Notes under the pieces: model-generated
Seen by the model: the letters and a program-made list of their open reading frames with translations, nothing else
Told to the model about the DNA's origin: nothing
Databases searched by the model: none
Made by a program: the position numbers and the translations under genes
DNA from: Levilactobacillus brevis
Lineage (GTDB): Bacteria; Bacillota; Bacilli; Lactobacillales; Lactobacillaceae
DNA length: 64,000 nucleotides
Assembly: GCA_021383565.1 (NCBI GenBank)
Contig: CP079699.1
Span: 558,001-622,000 of the forward strand
Reading direction: 5' to 3'
In this document: piece by piece, positions 26,217 through 36,809 of the stretch
Numbering within the stretch: the first letter of the stretch is position 1
How the letters are laid out: the number at the start of each line of letters is the position of its first letter

Positions 26217-28880
26217 ATGGCGGACAAACGATTATTATTGATCGACGGCAACAGTGTGACCTTCAAGGCCTTTTACGCGTTATACACGTCGTTAGGGCGT
26301 TTCACCAACAGTGAGGGACTGCACACCAACGCCATTTATGGGTTCAACACGATGTTGGAGACCATGCTGAAGAACGTGGACCCGACGCATGCCCTAGTGG
26401 CGTTTGATGCGGGTAAGGTCACGTTCCGGACAAAAATGTATGACAATTATAAGGGCGGCCGGGCCAAGACCGCACCAGAACTTTCGGAACAGTTTCCCTA
26501 CGTCAAGGAACTTTTGGCCGCACGGGGTATTCAGACTTACGAGCTCCCTAATTATGAAGCCGACGACATTATCGGGACGCTGGCTAAGCAGGCGGAGGCC
26601 GCAGGTTTTACCACGACCATCGTGACGGGAGATCGCGACCTCACACAATTGGCCAATGATCATACCACGGTGGCGATTTCCAAGAAGGGCGTCAGCGAGA
26701 TTGAGCGTTACACTCCGGCCTACGTCAAGGAAAAGATGGGCGTGACGCCCGAACAGATCATTGATATCAAGGGCCTTCAGGGCGATAATTCCGACAACTA
26801 TCCCGGGGTTACCGGTGTAGGCCCCAAGCGCGCCGTCGACCTGGTCGGCAAGTACGGCAGCATCGAGGGCATCTATGACCATATTGACGACATTACTGCC
26901 AAGAAGCTCAAGGAGCACCTGGTGGCCGACCACGACCAGGCCTTATTGGCCAAGAAGCTGGCAACTATCAATCGTGAGGCCCCGGTCGAAAAAAAGGTGG
27001 CTGACCTGGTCTATGCCGGGCCGAACCGCGATGACTTGATTGCCTTTTATCAACGCATGAACTTCCGGACGTTTTTGAGCAAGATGGACTTCGAGGGGGA
27101 GACACCGACCGCGACTCCAGGGCTCAAGGACATCGACTACACAGTCTTGACGGCCGAAAACGTTGCGGCCTTGCCTGACTTTACCGCCGACGGGTGTGAA
27201 TTTTACCTAGAGATGCCGGAGGAGAACTATCATACGTCTGACTTTGCCGGTTTTGCCATTGGGGATGATGACCAGTGGTGGGTCAGCCGCGATGTCAGCC
27301 TCTTACAGCAGGAACCGTTAAAGACCATTCTAACGTCGTCTGACGTGGCCAAACAAGTCTTTGACGCCAAGCGGACGTACGTGGGCTTAAATCGCTTAGG
27401 TCTCACCTTAGCTGGTGTAGATTGCGACCTTCTGTTGTGCTCTTACCTGTTGAACACCTACGACAACAGTAACGATCTGGGACGAGTCGCCATGGAACAC
27501 GGTTACGAACAGGTTGCGACTGACGAAGACGTCTATGGCAAGGGGGCCAAGCGCGCCATTCCCGAGGATGACGAGGTCTTCTTCAAACATTTGGCCCGCA
27601 AGACGCGTGCCATTGAACAGCTGCGGCCAAAACTCTTCGAGGGCTTAGACGAAAACGAACAGACCAAATTGTATCGTGAGATTGAACTGCCCATGAGCTT
27701 CGTTCTCGCCCGGATGGAAATTGCCGGGATTACCGTGGACGCCAGCGAACTGGAGGCCATGGGAAGCAAGTTTACCGAGCAATTAGCCGAGATTGAACAG
27801 ACCATCTACCAAGAGGCTGGTGAAGAATTTAATATCGGCTCCCCCAAGCAGTTGGGGCACATTCTGTTCGAGAAGATGGGCTTGCCCGTCATCAAGAAGA
27901 CCAAGACCGGATATTCAACTGCGGTTGGCGTGCTGGAGAAATTGGCCGCCGATGCGCCGATTGCCGAAAACATTCTGCGTTACCGTAAGATTGCCAAGAT
28001 TCAGTCGACCTACGTGGAGGGCCTACTCAAGGTGATTCACCCCGAGGATCAGAAGGTCCACACCCGCTATCTTCAAACGTTGACGCAGACGGGCCGACTG
28101 TCCTCGGTCGATCCGAACCTGCAAAATATCCCGGTTAGAACCGAAGAGGGCCGCGCCATTCGCAAGGCTTTTGTGCCCCGTCATCAGGGGTGGCAGATCT
28201 TCTCGTCTGATTATTCGCAGATTGAACTGCGGGTGCTGGCCCACATGAGCCACGATGCCAACATGCAGGAGGCCTTTAGGGAGGGCGAGGATATCCATGC
28301 GGCCACGGCCCGGAGAATCTTTAAGATGGCGCCGGATGCCGAGGTCACGCCGAACATTCGGCGGCAGGCCAAGGCGGTGAACTTCGGGATTGTCTACGGG
28401 ATCAGTGATTTTGGTTTGTCCCAAAACATTGGCATCACGCGAAAGCAAGCGAAGAACTTCATCGACACCTACTTCGAAGAGTACCCCGGCGTCAAGGCCT
28501 ACACGGAACGTATGGTGCAACAAGCGCATGAACTGGGATACGTCGAGACCATCGCGCACCGCCGGCGGTATTTGCCAGATATTAACTCGCGAAACTTCAA
28601 CCAACGGTCGTTTGCCGAACGGACGGCGATGAACACGCCGATTCAAGGGAGTGCCGCCGATATCATCAAGATTGCGATGATTCGAATGGAAGACGCGTTG
28701 AAGGACCTACAGGCCACGATGCTCCTACAGGTCCACGATGAACTGATCTTCGAGGCCCCGGCCGAGGAGATCGAGACGTTGGCCAAGCTCGTGCCCAGCG
28801 TCATGGATTCCGCCATTGACTTGGAGATTCCACTGAAGGTTGAAAGTCATTATGGACCAACTTGGTACGACGCCAAGTAG
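26217..28880 (+). CDS. polA: DNA polymerase I
   Basis: An 887-residue repair and Okazaki-fragment polymerase. The N-terminal 5'-3' exonuclease (about 1-290) shows LLIDGNSV, YEADDIIG and GLQGDNSDNYPGV. The middle 3'-5' exonuclease-like domain lacks the usual catalytic acidic motifs on inspection, as in Bacillus, so proofreading is probably absent. The polymerase domain has motif A SSDYSQIELRVLAH near 665, motif B RRQAKAVNFGIVYG near 717 and motif C QVHDELIF near 840. It heads a cluster with mutM, coaE and nrdR. Confidence 0.97.
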   Translation: MADKRLLLIDGNSVTFKAFYALYTSLGRFTNSEGLHTNAIYGFNTMLETMLKNVDPTHALVAFDAGKVTFRTKMYDNYKGGRAKTAPELSEQFPYVKELLAARGIQTYELPNYEADDIIGTLAKQAEAAGFTTTIVTGDRDLTQLANDHTTVAISKKGVSEIERYTPAYVKEKMGVTPEQIIDIKGLQGDNSDNYPGVTGVGPKRAVDLVGKYGSIEGIYDHIDDITAKKLKEHLVADHDQALLAKKLATINREAPVEKKVADLVYAGPNRDDLIAFYQRMNFRTFLSKMDFEGETPTATPGLKDIDYTVLTAENVAALPDFTADGCEFYLEMPEENYHTSDFAGFAIGDDDQWWVSRDVSLLQQEPLKTILTSSDVAKQVFDAKRTYVGLNRLGLTLAGVDCDLLLCSYLLNTYDNSNDLGRVAMEHGYEQVATDEDVYGKGAKRAIPEDDEVFFKHLARKTRAIEQLRPKLFEGLDENEQTKLYREIELPMSFVLARMEIAGITVDASELEAMGSKFTEQLAEIEQTIYQEAGEEFNIGSPKQLGHILFEKMGLPVIKKTKTGYSTAVGVLEKLAADAPIAENILRYRKIAKIQSTYVEGLLKVIHPEDQKVHTRYLQTLTQTGRLSSVDPNLQNIPVRTEEGRAIRKAFVPRHQGWQIFSSDYSQIELRVLAHMSHDANMQEAFREGEDIHAATARRIFKMAPDAEVTPNIRRQAKAVNFGIVYGISDFGLSQNIGITRKQAKNFIDTYFEEYPGVKAYTERMVQQAHELGYVETIAHRRRYLPDINSRNFNQRSFAERTAMNTPIQGSAADIIKIAMIRMEDALKDLQATMLLQVHDELIFEAPAEEIETLAKLVPSVMDSAIDLEIPLKVESHYGPTWYDAK

Positions 28881-28916
28881 TCGCAAAACAAGTAGTCGCA
28901 AAAGGAGAGAGAACGT

Positions 28917-29777
28917 ATGCCAGAATTACCAGAGGTTGAAACGGTACGACGCGGCTTAGAAAGCCTCGTCGGTGGGGCGACGATCGACCACGTCGCGGTA
29001 TTTTATCCGAAGATGGTTCGACCGGATGCTGAGATCTTTACGGCCGACCTGATTGACCGCAAGATTGAACGGATTGACCGGCGCGGGAAGTACCTGCTCT
29101 TCCGGTTCAGCGGCAACCTCACGCTGGTCTCTCACCTGCGCATGGAAGGCAAGTACGACGTCCAGCCGGCGGGGAGTCCGGTGCCGAAACACACGCACGT
29201 CATCTTTTACCTGAAGGATCACCGGGATTTGCGGTACAACGATACCCGGAAATTTGGCCGCATGCGCCTGGTTGAGACCGGGACGGAAGACACCGAATTG
29301 CCATCGCTGGGTAAATTAGGCCCGGAGCCCACCGAGGCAACCCTAACGCTGGCTTACATGCAACGAATCTTTGGCAAGTCCCACAAGGTGGTTAAGCCCT
29401 TCTTGCTGGACCAGTCCCGGATTGCTGGTCTGGGCAACATCTACGTGGATGAGGTCCTGTGGTTGTCAAAGATTAATCCGCTGACGCCAGTGGATACCCT
29501 AACGACGGCCCAGCTGGCCACGTTGCGGAAGAACATTATTCAAGAGATAGCCCGCGCCATCCAGGGCCACGGAACGACCGTGCACTCCTTCTCCACGGCT
29601 TTTGGTGAGACGGGGAATTTTCAGAACAGTCTGCACGTCTACGGTCATGAGGGGGAACCCTGTGAGCGCTGTGGAACCGAGATTGTTAAGATCAAGGTCG
29701 CTCAGCGTGGAACCCACTTCTGTCCGCACTGTCAGCCGTATCCCAGCAAGGCGGCGGAAGAGGCTGCCCATGACTGA
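28917..29777 (+). CDS. mutM: Formamidopyrimidine-DNA glycosylase
   Basis: A 286-residue bifunctional glycosylase/AP lyase that removes oxidised purines such as 8-oxoguanine. The N-terminus PELPEVETVRRGL holds the catalytic proline and glutamate. A C-terminal zinc finger with CERCGTEI and FCPHC is complete. It follows polA by 36 bases and overlaps coaE by 8 bases, so the genes are co-translated. Confidence 0.97.
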   Translation: MPELPEVETVRRGLESLVGGATIDHVAVFYPKMVRPDAEIFTADLIDRKIERIDRRGKYLLFRFSGNLTLVSHLRMEGKYDVQPAGSPVPKHTHVIFYLKDHRDLRYNDTRKFGRMRLVETGTEDTELPSLGKLGPEPTEATLTLAYMQRIFGKSHKVVKPFLLDQSRIAGLGNIYVDEVLWLSKINPLTPVDTLTTAQLATLRKNIIQEIARAIQGHGTTVHSFSTAFGETGNFQNSLHVYGHEGEPCERCGTEIVKIKVAQRGTHFCPHCQPYPSKAAEEAAHD

Positions 29778-30396
29778 GGTGTGGGGCCTAACCGGCGGCA
29801 TCGCCACGGGTAAGTCGACAGTCAGTGCCTGGCTGAAACAAGCCGGGTTAACCATCATTGACGCGGACGTTATTGCCCGTGAGGTGGTGGCTCCAGGCAC
29901 GGCGGGACTCCGACAGGTCCTAGCGACCTTTGGCTCCGCGTATCAGTTGACGGATGGGGGCTTAGATCGTCACAAGTTGGGGCAACTGGTCTTTGGCAAA
30001 CCGGCCGAATTACGCCGGTTAGAGGCCATTACCACCCCGCTGATTCAAGCCGAGATTAACCGCCAGTTGGCCGTGTACCGTGAGCAACAAGTTCCAGCGA
30101 TTATGATTGATGCACCGACGTTTTATGAGGTGGGCTACCTGATTCATCTGGTGGACCACGTGATGGTGGTCGCAACCACGCCGATGATTCAACGGCGACG
30201 CTTGATGGCCCGCGACGGCCTGTCTGAAGCGGCCGCTCAGGCGCGGATAGACCAGCAGTGGCCGATTGCCAAGAAGGTTGCCTTGGCGGATATCGTCATT
30301 GATAATGCGGGAACGATTGCCGAAACGCGCCAACAAGTGGTAAAATGGCTTGACACCACTCATTTGGGCGAATCATCAGCGATCGTTGACAATTGA
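29770..30396 (+). CDS. coaE: Dephospho-CoA kinase
   Basis: A 208-residue enzyme for the last step of coenzyme A synthesis, phosphorylating dephospho-CoA with ATP. P-loop GGIATGKST is at residues 8-16, followed by IDADVIAREV and the lid-region RRRLMARDGLSEAAAQARI. Its ATG lies inside the end of mutM. The next gene nrdR is 90 bases downstream. Confidence 0.96.
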   Translation: MTEVWGLTGGIATGKSTVSAWLKQAGLTIIDADVIAREVVAPGTAGLRQVLATFGSAYQLTDGGLDRHKLGQLVFGKPAELRRLEAITTPLIQAEINRQLAVYREQQVPAIMIDAPTFYEVGYLIHLVDHVMVVATTPMIQRRRLMARDGLSEAAAQARIDQQWPIAKKVALADIVIDNAGTIAETRQQVVKWLDTTHLGESSAIVDN

Positions 30397-30486
30397 TCTG
30401 AATGTTTGTGGGGAAACTGACCCCGTGATGGTGGCCAGTCGATGAAGCGAGATAAACGTAACCAATGAAAAAATGAGGTGACCAAA

Positions 30487-30987
30487 ATGCAGTGTCCGCA
30501 CTGTCATCATAATGGATCGCGGGTCGTCGATAGTCGACCGACCGACGATGGGCGCGTCATCCGCCGGCGCCGTGAGTGTGAGAGCTGTGGCTTTCGGTTC
30601 ACGACGTTTGAGCGGGTTGAAGTGACACCGCTGTTGGTAATTAAGAAGAACGGGACGCGTGAGGAATTCAATCGTGAAAAGATTTTACGTGGAATCATCC
30701 GTTCGGCGGAGAAACGTCCGGTGGGGATGGACGTCATGACCAAGATTGTCGATGACGTCGAAAACAAAATCCGTGCGCTGGGAGTCAACGAGATTTCCAG
30801 TCAGTTGATCGGGGAGTATGTGATGAACCGATTGGTCGATGTGGATGAGATTGCCTATATTCGATTTGCCAGTGTTTACCGGCAATTCAAGGATACCGGC
30901 GTCTTCTTTAACGAATTAAAAGACATGATGGATAAGGATAAGGCGAAGGCCAAGGACCGGAACCATCGGCAAAGCGAGGCGAAATAG
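30487..30987 (+). CDS. nrdR: Transcriptional repressor NrdR
   Basis: 166 residues. The N-terminal zinc ribbon has MQCPHCHH and [13 protein letters not shown]. The ATP-cone domain follows with [20 protein letters not shown]. NrdR senses ATP/dATP and represses ribonucleotide reductase genes by binding NrdR boxes. ATG 30487 is chosen because it gives the standard start and AGGTG lies upstream; a GTG at 30478 is also in frame. dnaB and dnaI follow within a few bases, the conserved order of Firmicutes. Confidence 0.96.
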   Translation: MQCPHCHHNGSRVVDSRPTDDGRVIRRRRECESCGFRFTTFERVEVTPLLVIKKNGTREEFNREKILRGIIRSAEKRPVGMDVMTKIVDDVENKIRALGVNEISSQLIGEYVMNRLVDVDEIAYIRFASVYRQFKDTGVFFNELKDMMDKDKAKAKDRNHRQSEAK

Positions 30988-30990
30988 GGC

Positions 30991-32343
30991 ATGGAGGATT
31001 CCTGGCACCAATTGCAGCCGAAGACTGGTTTCATGGTTCGGTTGGTGGATCGCTTGACCGATCAGAGTTGGCAGACCCTAACGCAGCTCTATCAGCCGAT
31101 TATTGGACCGAGTGCCACGGGGCTCTTTTCGGCCCTTTTTTGGCTACCCGAGCGGGAAAGTTACCATCGCCACGCCATTTTGCTAGCGGAGCTTGGCTTG
31201 GATTTAGCCCATCTCTACGCGGCCCGGTTGCGGTTAGAGGCCACGGGACTCTTAACAACACGGGTGAAGACCGAGGGTGACCTGTCGAGCTTCGTGTATG
31301 AGCTCCACGCACCGCTGACGCCACAGGCCTTCTTCAAAGACGACCTGTTAAGCGTACAGTTACTGGGCGTGGTCGGTGAAGACCTTTACCAAGCACTGGT
31401 CAAGACGAATACGCCAGCGGTCCGGTCTGGTGAACACGAACAAAATATCACCAAGAACTTTCTGGACGTTTTCCATGTCGATGGGGATGAACTGCGGGAT
31501 ATTCCGGCGGTGATTACCAGTAATCGCGATGTCCAGTCGACGCCCAGTGGTCCCAATTTATCGGCGGACCAAGTGCAGTTTGATTTCAAGTTACTGGGCG
31601 AGCTACTGGAACGGTCTTTCGTAGACACACGGGCGGTCAGTAAGTATCGCCAGCTGTTGTTGACCGAGCACGCGACTTACGGCTTAGACGAACCGACCAT
31701 GGCTCGCTATATCGGTGAAGCCACCGATTTAGCAACTAATATCTTCAATCCGGAGCAGTTCAAGCGGATCGTGGCTCAGGCCTTCGGGTTACAACACCGA
31801 CAAGCGCCGAGTGCGGCGGCTACTGCGCCAACTTCGACCGACGTTAAGGGGGCATCTAGTGCCGAACAGGCCTTGATTAAGGTGGCGGCTCATACGGCAC
31901 CGGCGGCCTTTCTCCAGGGGATCAAACAGAACACGGGGGGCTTCGTCACGGACGGTGAGCAGCGGATCGTCCGCGATCTGGTCAGTCGTCAACTGTTTCC
32001 CGAGTCTGTGTTGAACCTGATGATTTACCACGTATTGGTTGATGAAGACCGACCGACGTTGAATAAAAACTTACTGGATACGATTGCTAACGATTGGAGC
32101 AAGGCAAAGATTAACACACCCCAGTTGGCCATTCAGAAGATTCGGGAGCGGCAACAGGCGGCGGCCAAACCACGGCGATCGCGTCGTCAGCCCACGGTCA
32201 AGGAGACCCTGCCGGATTGGGCGAAGAAGCCGAGTGGCGCCACTCAAGCAACCAGCAAGGCTAAGCTCTCAACGGATCAACAAAAACAATTACAACAACG
32301 GATTGCGCGTTTAGAAGAACGGAGCAAAGGGAAGGAGGACTAG
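30991..32343 (+). CDS. dnaB: Replication initiation/helicase-loading protein DnaB
   Basis: 450 residues. The N-terminal winged-helix region begins with KTGFMVRLVDRLTDQSWQTLTQLYQPIIGPSA, typical of Firmicutes DnaB, and a DnaD-like domain occupies about 310-385. Alanine/threonine-rich and basic linkers separate the domains. With DnaD and DnaI it loads the DnaC helicase at oriC. It is not the helicase itself. It starts 3 bases after nrdR and is followed by dnaI after 3 bases. Confidence 0.93.
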   Translation: MEDSWHQLQPKTGFMVRLVDRLTDQSWQTLTQLYQPIIGPSATGLFSALFWLPERESYHRHAILLAELGLDLAHLYAARLRLEATGLLTTRVKTEGDLSSFVYELHAPLTPQAFFKDDLLSVQLLGVVGEDLYQALVKTNTPAVRSGEHEQNITKNFLDVFHVDGDELRDIPAVITSNRDVQSTPSGPNLSADQVQFDFKLLGELLERSFVDTRAVSKYRQLLLTEHATYGLDEPTMARYIGEATDLATNIFNPEQFKRIVAQAFGLQHRQAPSAAATAPTSTDVKGASSAEQALIKVAAHTAPAAFLQGIKQNTGGFVTDGEQRIVRDLVSRQLFPESVLNLMIYHVLVDEDRPTLNKNLLDTIANDWSKAKINTPQLAIQKIRERQQAAAKPRRSRRQPTVKETLPDWAKKPSGATQATSKAKLSTDQQKQLQQRIARLEERSKGKED

Positions 32344-32346
32344 CAG

Positions 32347-33273
32347 ATGGAAGATTTAAGTAAGACCATGCAACAACTGATGAATCAGCGGCATCTCAAT
32401 GACAATTATCGCCAATTGATGGCGAAGGTCTACGACGATCCGACCGTGACGAAGTTCTATCAGGACCATCAAGCCGAGCTTGCGGACGATGTCATGACCC
32501 GTTCGGCGGCCAAATTGTATGAGTTTGTCTCGGAGCGTGAGAAGCTAGCGAAGGGTGGTAGCACGTTTGCGACGGGCTATGAACCCCAACTGATCGTGTC
32601 CAATCACCTGATCGACGTGGCCTACGTTCCCACGGCGGATACACTCGAGAAGCAGGCCCAGCAACAGTTACGTCAGCGGGTGAAGTCCGTCGCGATGCCG
32701 AAGAATATTCGCGACGCCTCACTGGCGCATTTTGACCAGGATGAGGATCGTGCTGAGGCTCTGATGGCGGCTTTGGACTTTATTGACGCCTACGAGGCTA
32801 ATCCTAAGCGCCGTCACCAGGCCCTGTATCTGGCTGGGAGTTTTGGCGTAGGCAAGACCTATCTTCTAGCCGCCGTCGCTAATCAGTTGGCAACGGATGG
32901 CTTCTCCACCACGTTGGTTCACTTCCCCAGCTTTGCGGTGGAAATGAAGAACGCTATCGCCCAAAACGGCGTGGCGGAGAAGCTCGATGCCTTGAAAAAA
33001 GCACCGATCCTGATGATCGACGATATTGGCGCCAATGCCATGTCGGCCTGGGTCAGAGACGACGTGTTAGGGGTCATCTTGGAATACCGAATGCAGGAGG
33101 AATTACCGACATTCTTTAGTTCCAACTTCTCTATGGCACAGTTAGAAAAGGAACACCTGCGGATTTCGACGCGAGGGGATGACGAACCGTTGAAGGCCCA
33201 GCGGCTGATGCAACGGATTCGCTTCTTGGCTCGTGAGATTACCATGGTAGGGGTCAACCGGCGGCCACAGTAG
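32347..33273 (+). CDS. dnaI: Primosomal protein DnaI (helicase loader ATPase)
   Basis: A 308-residue AAA+ protein. The N-terminal helicase-binding region is about 1-110. Walker A GSFGVGKTY is near residue 165 and Walker B LMIDDIGA near 225, and the arginine-containing LRISTRGDDEPLKAQRLMQRI follows near 280. It loads the replicative helicase with DnaB. It ends its operon; thrS downstream has its own promoter and T-box. Confidence 0.95.
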   Translation: MEDLSKTMQQLMNQRHLNDNYRQLMAKVYDDPTVTKFYQDHQAELADDVMTRSAAKLYEFVSEREKLAKGGSTFATGYEPQLIVSNHLIDVAYVPTADTLEKQAQQQLRQRVKSVAMPKNIRDASLAHFDQDEDRAEALMAALDFIDAYEANPKRRHQALYLAGSFGVGKTYLLAAVANQLATDGFSTTLVHFPSFAVEMKNAIAQNGVAEKLDALKKAPILMIDDIGANAMSAWVRDDVLGVILEYRMQEELPTFFSSNFSMAQLEKEHLRISTRGDDEPLKAQRLMQRIRFLAREITMVGVNRRPQ

Positions 33274-33319
33274 TCCGGTGAGTGGCCAAACTTTCCGGTG
33301 AATTTTTGGCCGTCAGTGC

Positions 33320-33348
33320 TTGACAATAATTAGTCGCAAGTGTTTAAT
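33320..33348 (+). promoter_or_regulatory. Promoter of thrS
   Basis: TTGACA and TTTAAT are spaced by 17 bases. Confidence 0.65.
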
Positions 33349-33354
33349 AGTCAA

Positions 33355-33602
33355 TGAAACCACATGAGCTATGACGAAAGACATGGTGTTGGCGGAGACG
33401 TTCACAGGAAGAGTTGGCCTTGCTTGGAAGCCAACTTAGCGCCCGCAGGCATTACCACTTTTCTAGCTGTCGGGAGGAAATTTCCGGCCGGTTCGTTCCG
33501 TTATCGACGATTAGAGTTCACGGGAGTAGTCTCGTGAAAAATATCGGGTGGAACCACGTTAATGACGTCCCCAGTGTCTTCTTTGGCACTGGGGATTTTT
33601 CG
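33355..33602 (+). promoter_or_regulatory. T-box leader (threonine) of thrS
   Basis: The T-box GGGTGGAACCACG is at 33546-33558. The terminator is CCCCAGTG with CACTGGGG and a T-run at 33567-33601. The specifier ACC at 33454-33456 reads threonine. Confidence 0.93.
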
Positions 33603-33639
33603 TTGTTTGGCCCAAAATCAATAAGGGAGATTGAAAATT

Positions 33640-35580
33640 ATGGCAAGTATTTCACTTAAATTTCCAGATGGCAACATTAAAGAATTCGCTGCTGGCACCA
33701 CGCCAGAAGATGTTGCCAAGTCAATTTCAATTAGCTTAGGCAAGAAGGCCGTTGCAGCCAAGCTGGACGGCGAATTGATCGACAACCTGACGCCCATCGC
33801 CCATGACGGTAGCATTGAAATCGTCACGAAGAGCGATGCCGACGGCTTAACTGTTCTGCGGAACACGACCGCTGCGCTGGTACGGATTGCCTTGAAGAAG
33901 GAATTCCCAGCCATTCGTTTGGGCGAAGTGAGCGCTGACGAAGATGGCTTCTACGTGGATACCGACAAGGACGACCAACAAGTCAGTGTTGACGAATTGG
34001 ATGCCATTGCGGTTATCGTCGAAAAGCTGGTGGGCGACAAGCTCGACATCGAACGGACGACGGTCAGCAAGGACGATGCCTTAGCCAAGGCCAAGGACGA
34101 TCCTTACACGACGGCGTTAATCAAGGCCGTTGACGGCGACCAAGTCAACTTCTTAAAGGTTGGCGACCACGAAATCCTGAGTGATGGCGCACAGTTGGCC
34201 AACACGGGTGACGTGAAGAAGTTCAAGTTACTTTCTGTTGCCGGTGCTTACTGGCAAGGTAAGTCCTCAAACCCAATGCTACAACGGATTTACGGGACGG
34301 CCTTCTATAAGCAAGCCGACTTGGATGCCGACTTAGCTAAGCGCCAAGAAGCCCGTGAACGTGATCACCGGGTTATTGGGAACCAATTGGACCTGTTCTT
34401 CGTTGATCCTAAGGTCGGTGCCGGGTTACCTTACTGGATGCCAAATGGGGCAACCATTCGTCGGACGATCGAACGTTACATCATCGACAAGGAAGTCGCT
34501 AACGGTTATCAACACGTTTACACGCCAGTTCTGGCCAACTTGGATCTGTACAAGCAGTCCGGTCACTGGGCCCACTACCGTGAAGACATGTTCCCACCTA
34601 TGGACATGGGTGATGGCGAACAACTTGAATTACGGCCAATGAACTGCCCAAGCCACATTCAAATTTACAACCACCACATCCGTTCTTACCGCGAATTACC
34701 ATTGCGGATTGCTGAATTAGGGATGATGCACCGTTACGAAAAGTCCGGTGCCCTGAGTGGTCTGCAACGGGTTCGTGAAATGACCTTGAACGATGGCCAC
34801 ACGTTCGTTGCCCCAGAACAAATTCAAGATGAATTCAAGAGTATCCTGGACTTGATGGTCAAGGTTTACCGCGACTTCGATATTAAGGATTACACGTTCC
34901 GTCTGAGCTACCGTGACCCTAAGAACACGGAAAAGTACTTCGATGACGATGAAATGTGGAACAACGCACAAACGATGTTGAAAGGTGCCATGGATGACTT
35001 GGGCTTACCTTACGTTGAAGCCGAAGGGGAAGCTGCTTTCTACGGTCCTAAGCTGGATGTCCAAACTAAGACGGCCCTTGGGAATGAAGAAACGTTGTCT
35101 ACTATTCAATTAGACTTCATGTTGCCAGAACGTTTCGACTTACACTACGTCGGTGCCGATGGTGAAGAACACCGCCCAGTTATGATTCACCGTGGCTTGG
35201 TTTCAACGATGGAACGGTTCACCGCTTACCTGACTGAAATCTACAAGGGGGCCTTCCCAACTTGGTTGGCACCTAAGCAAGTCACGATCATCCCAGTTTC
35301 CGAAGAGAAGCATGGGGCCTACGCTGACAAGTTAGCTGCCGAATTAAAGGCCGCTGACGTTCGAGTCAACGTTGACAAGCGTGGTGAAAAGATGGGTTAC
35401 CTGATCCGGGACGCCCAAACACACAAGATTCCATACACGTTGGTTGTGGGTGAAGACGAAATGGCTAATGGTACTGTCTCTGTCCGGAAGTATGGGGAAG
35501 AAGACAGTAATTCCATGAGCAGTGACGCCTTCGTCAAGGAAATCTTGGCTGACATCGCTTCATACAGTCGCGAAGACTAG
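33640..35580 (+). CDS. thrS: Threonyl-tRNA synthetase
   Basis: A 646-residue class II synthetase. The N-terminal TGS domain (about 1-63) begins [15 protein letters not shown], then the editing domain, the catalytic core with [10 protein letters not shown] (zinc-binding cysteine) and [15 protein letters not shown] (motif 2), and a C-terminal anticodon-binding domain. ATG 33640 is preferred to the TTG nine bases earlier. Codon use suggests high expression. Controlled by the T-box. Confidence 0.97.
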   Translation: MASISLKFPDGNIKEFAAGTTPEDVAKSISISLGKKAVAAKLDGELIDNLTPIAHDGSIEIVTKSDADGLTVLRNTTAALVRIALKKEFPAIRLGEVSADEDGFYVDTDKDDQQVSVDELDAIAVIVEKLVGDKLDIERTTVSKDDALAKAKDDPYTTALIKAVDGDQVNFLKVGDHEILSDGAQLANTGDVKKFKLLSVAGAYWQGKSSNPMLQRIYGTAFYKQADLDADLAKRQEARERDHRVIGNQLDLFFVDPKVGAGLPYWMPNGATIRRTIERYIIDKEVANGYQHVYTPVLANLDLYKQSGHWAHYREDMFPPMDMGDGEQLELRPMNCPSHIQIYNHHIRSYRELPLRIAELGMMHRYEKSGALSGLQRVREMTLNDGHTFVAPEQIQDEFKSILDLMVKVYRDFDIKDYTFRLSYRDPKNTEKYFDDDEMWNNAQTMLKGAMDDLGLPYVEAEGEAAFYGPKLDVQTKTALGNEETLSTIQLDFMLPERFDLHYVGADGEEHRPVMIHRGLVSTMERFTAYLTEIYKGAFPTWLAPKQVTIIPVSEEKHGAYADKLAAELKAADVRVNVDKRGEKMGYLIRDAQTHKIPYTLVVGEDEMANGTVSVRKYGEEDSNSMSSDAFVKEILADIASYSRED

Positions 35581-35634
35581 GACTTTGATGCTTCTGGCGA
35601 ACAACCAGAGAATAGAAGAGAATTGATGCAAAGG

Positions 35635-35661
35635 TGGTCGGGGTCATGCCTCGGCCCTTTT
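35635..35661 (+). terminator. Probable thrS terminator
   Basis: GGTCGGGG and CCTCGGCC pair with G-U pairs and are followed by four T residues. Confidence 0.5.
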
Positions 35662-35752
35662 GCTGTCTCGGAGCTGGTTGAAGTCAGGTACGTGTGTCAG
35701 TTGGGCCTGTTCGTTGTTTGACAGTCACAAATATATTACTGACGAAACACTG

Positions 35753-35781
35753 TTGACATGTTCTGAACTAGCTGGTATGAT
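35753..35781 (+). promoter_or_regulatory. Promoter of infC-rpmI-rplT
   Basis: TTGACA and TATGAT are spaced by 17 bases, near consensus. Confidence 0.85.
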
Positions 35782-35787
35782 GGTTAA

Positions 35788-35926
35788 GTTGAGAAATTAA
35801 GCAGAGGCTTCCGCTTCTCGCCTTGTGGCTAACGCTGCTAGGCTGGATATGCACGTTAATCCGATTGTTTTGATTGGATTTCTTGCGGGAGCCGTTTGAT
35901 TATCATCAAAGGTTCCCGCATTTTTT
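35788..35926 (+). promoter_or_regulatory. L20-type autoregulatory leader with attenuator
   Basis: A long leader precedes infC. It ends in an attenuator: TGCGGGAGCC pairs with GGTTCCCGCA, with TTTGAT/ATCAAA inside, followed by six T residues (35884-35926). In low-G+C Gram-positives ribosomal protein L20 binds the leader of this operon and causes early termination. The position and terminator fit; I have not verified the full consensus. Confidence 0.7.
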
Positions 35927-35975
35927 GTGGGTGAGATTCTGCAGTTCTCGGAGATTATTTTGGAGGTGGATTACC

Positions 35976-36491
35976 ATAGCAAACGACACGATTGTCAACG
36001 AGGGAATTCGAGCACGTGAAGTACGGCTTATCGCTGGTGACGGCGAGCAATTGGGCATTAAGACCAAGCGCGAAGCTTTACAGATCGCCGAAGACGCAAA
36101 CCTCGATTTAGTTTTGGTTGCACCGAAAGCTAAGCCACCAGTAGCCCGCATCATGGACTACGGGAAGTACCGGTTCGAGTTGCAAAAGAAGCAACGTGAA
36201 GCGCGTAAAAAGCAAAAAGTGGTCAGTGTCAAGGAAGTTCGCTTGAGTCCTACCATTGATACCAACGACTTTAACACCAAGCTGAAGAACGCTAAGAAGT
36301 TCTTGGCTAAGGGTGAAAAAGTTCGGGTTTCAATCCGGTTTAAGGGTCGGGCAATTACCCATAAAGACATTGGTCGCGAAGTGTTAAATCGTATGGCAGC
36401 TGAAACGGCGGATGTCGCAACGGTTGTACAACGGCCTAAGATGGACGGTCGGAGCATGTTCTTAATGCTTTCGCCCATCGCAGAGAAATAG
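35976..36491 (+). CDS. infC: Translation initiation factor IF-3
   Basis: 171 residues. IF-3 binds the 30S subunit and checks the start codon. [13 protein letters not shown] opens the N-terminal domain, [12 protein letters not shown] follows, and the C-terminal domain has [14 protein letters not shown]. No ATG, GTG or TTG lies at the right distance from the GGAGG at 35962-35966. I place the start at ATA 35976 (nine bases from GGAGG); ATT at 35970, the E. coli infC start codon, is in frame but only three bases away. An ATG 34 codons upstream lies inside the attenuator and is unlikely. Rare start codons let IF-3 repress its own synthesis. Confidence 0.9.
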   Translation: MANDTIVNEGIRAREVRLIAGDGEQLGIKTKREALQIAEDANLDLVLVAPKAKPPVARIMDYGKYRFELQKKQREARKKQKVVSVKEVRLSPTIDTNDFNTKLKNAKKFLAKGEKVRVSIRFKGRAITHKDIGREVLNRMAAETADVATVVQRPKMDGRSMFLMLSPIAEK

Positions 36492-36544
36492 TGTGAATTG
36501 ATTGGGTAGCTTTAGCTGCCGATTTAAGGAGGAAATTACGTATT

Positions 36545-36739
36545 ATGCCAAAGATGAAGACTAACCGCGCCGCAGCTAAGCGTTTCAAAGTAACTGCTAA
36601 GGGCGGTATCAAGAGTGCCAATGCTTACACCTCTCACCGTTTCCACGGTAAGACCAAGAAGCAACGCCGGAACCTTCGTGGTACCCGGATGATGAACGAA
36701 ACGACTCTTAAGACTTACCGTTCATTATTACAAAAGTAA
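36545..36739 (+). CDS. rpmI: 50S ribosomal protein L35
   Basis: A 64-residue basic protein starting [15 protein letters not shown], with [16 protein letters not shown], matching bacterial L35 over its full length. It is the second gene of the infC operon and has AAGGAGG upstream. Confidence 0.97.
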   Translation: MPKMKTNRAAAKRFKVTAKGGIKSANAYTSHRFHGKTKKQRRNLRGTRMMNETTLKTYRSLLQK

Positions 36740-36809
36740 GCGAGTCGTAGATTTTTCGGGTCGACGAAATGTCGACATAATGTTTGAATTGATTTAGGAG
36801 GAAAAGATT

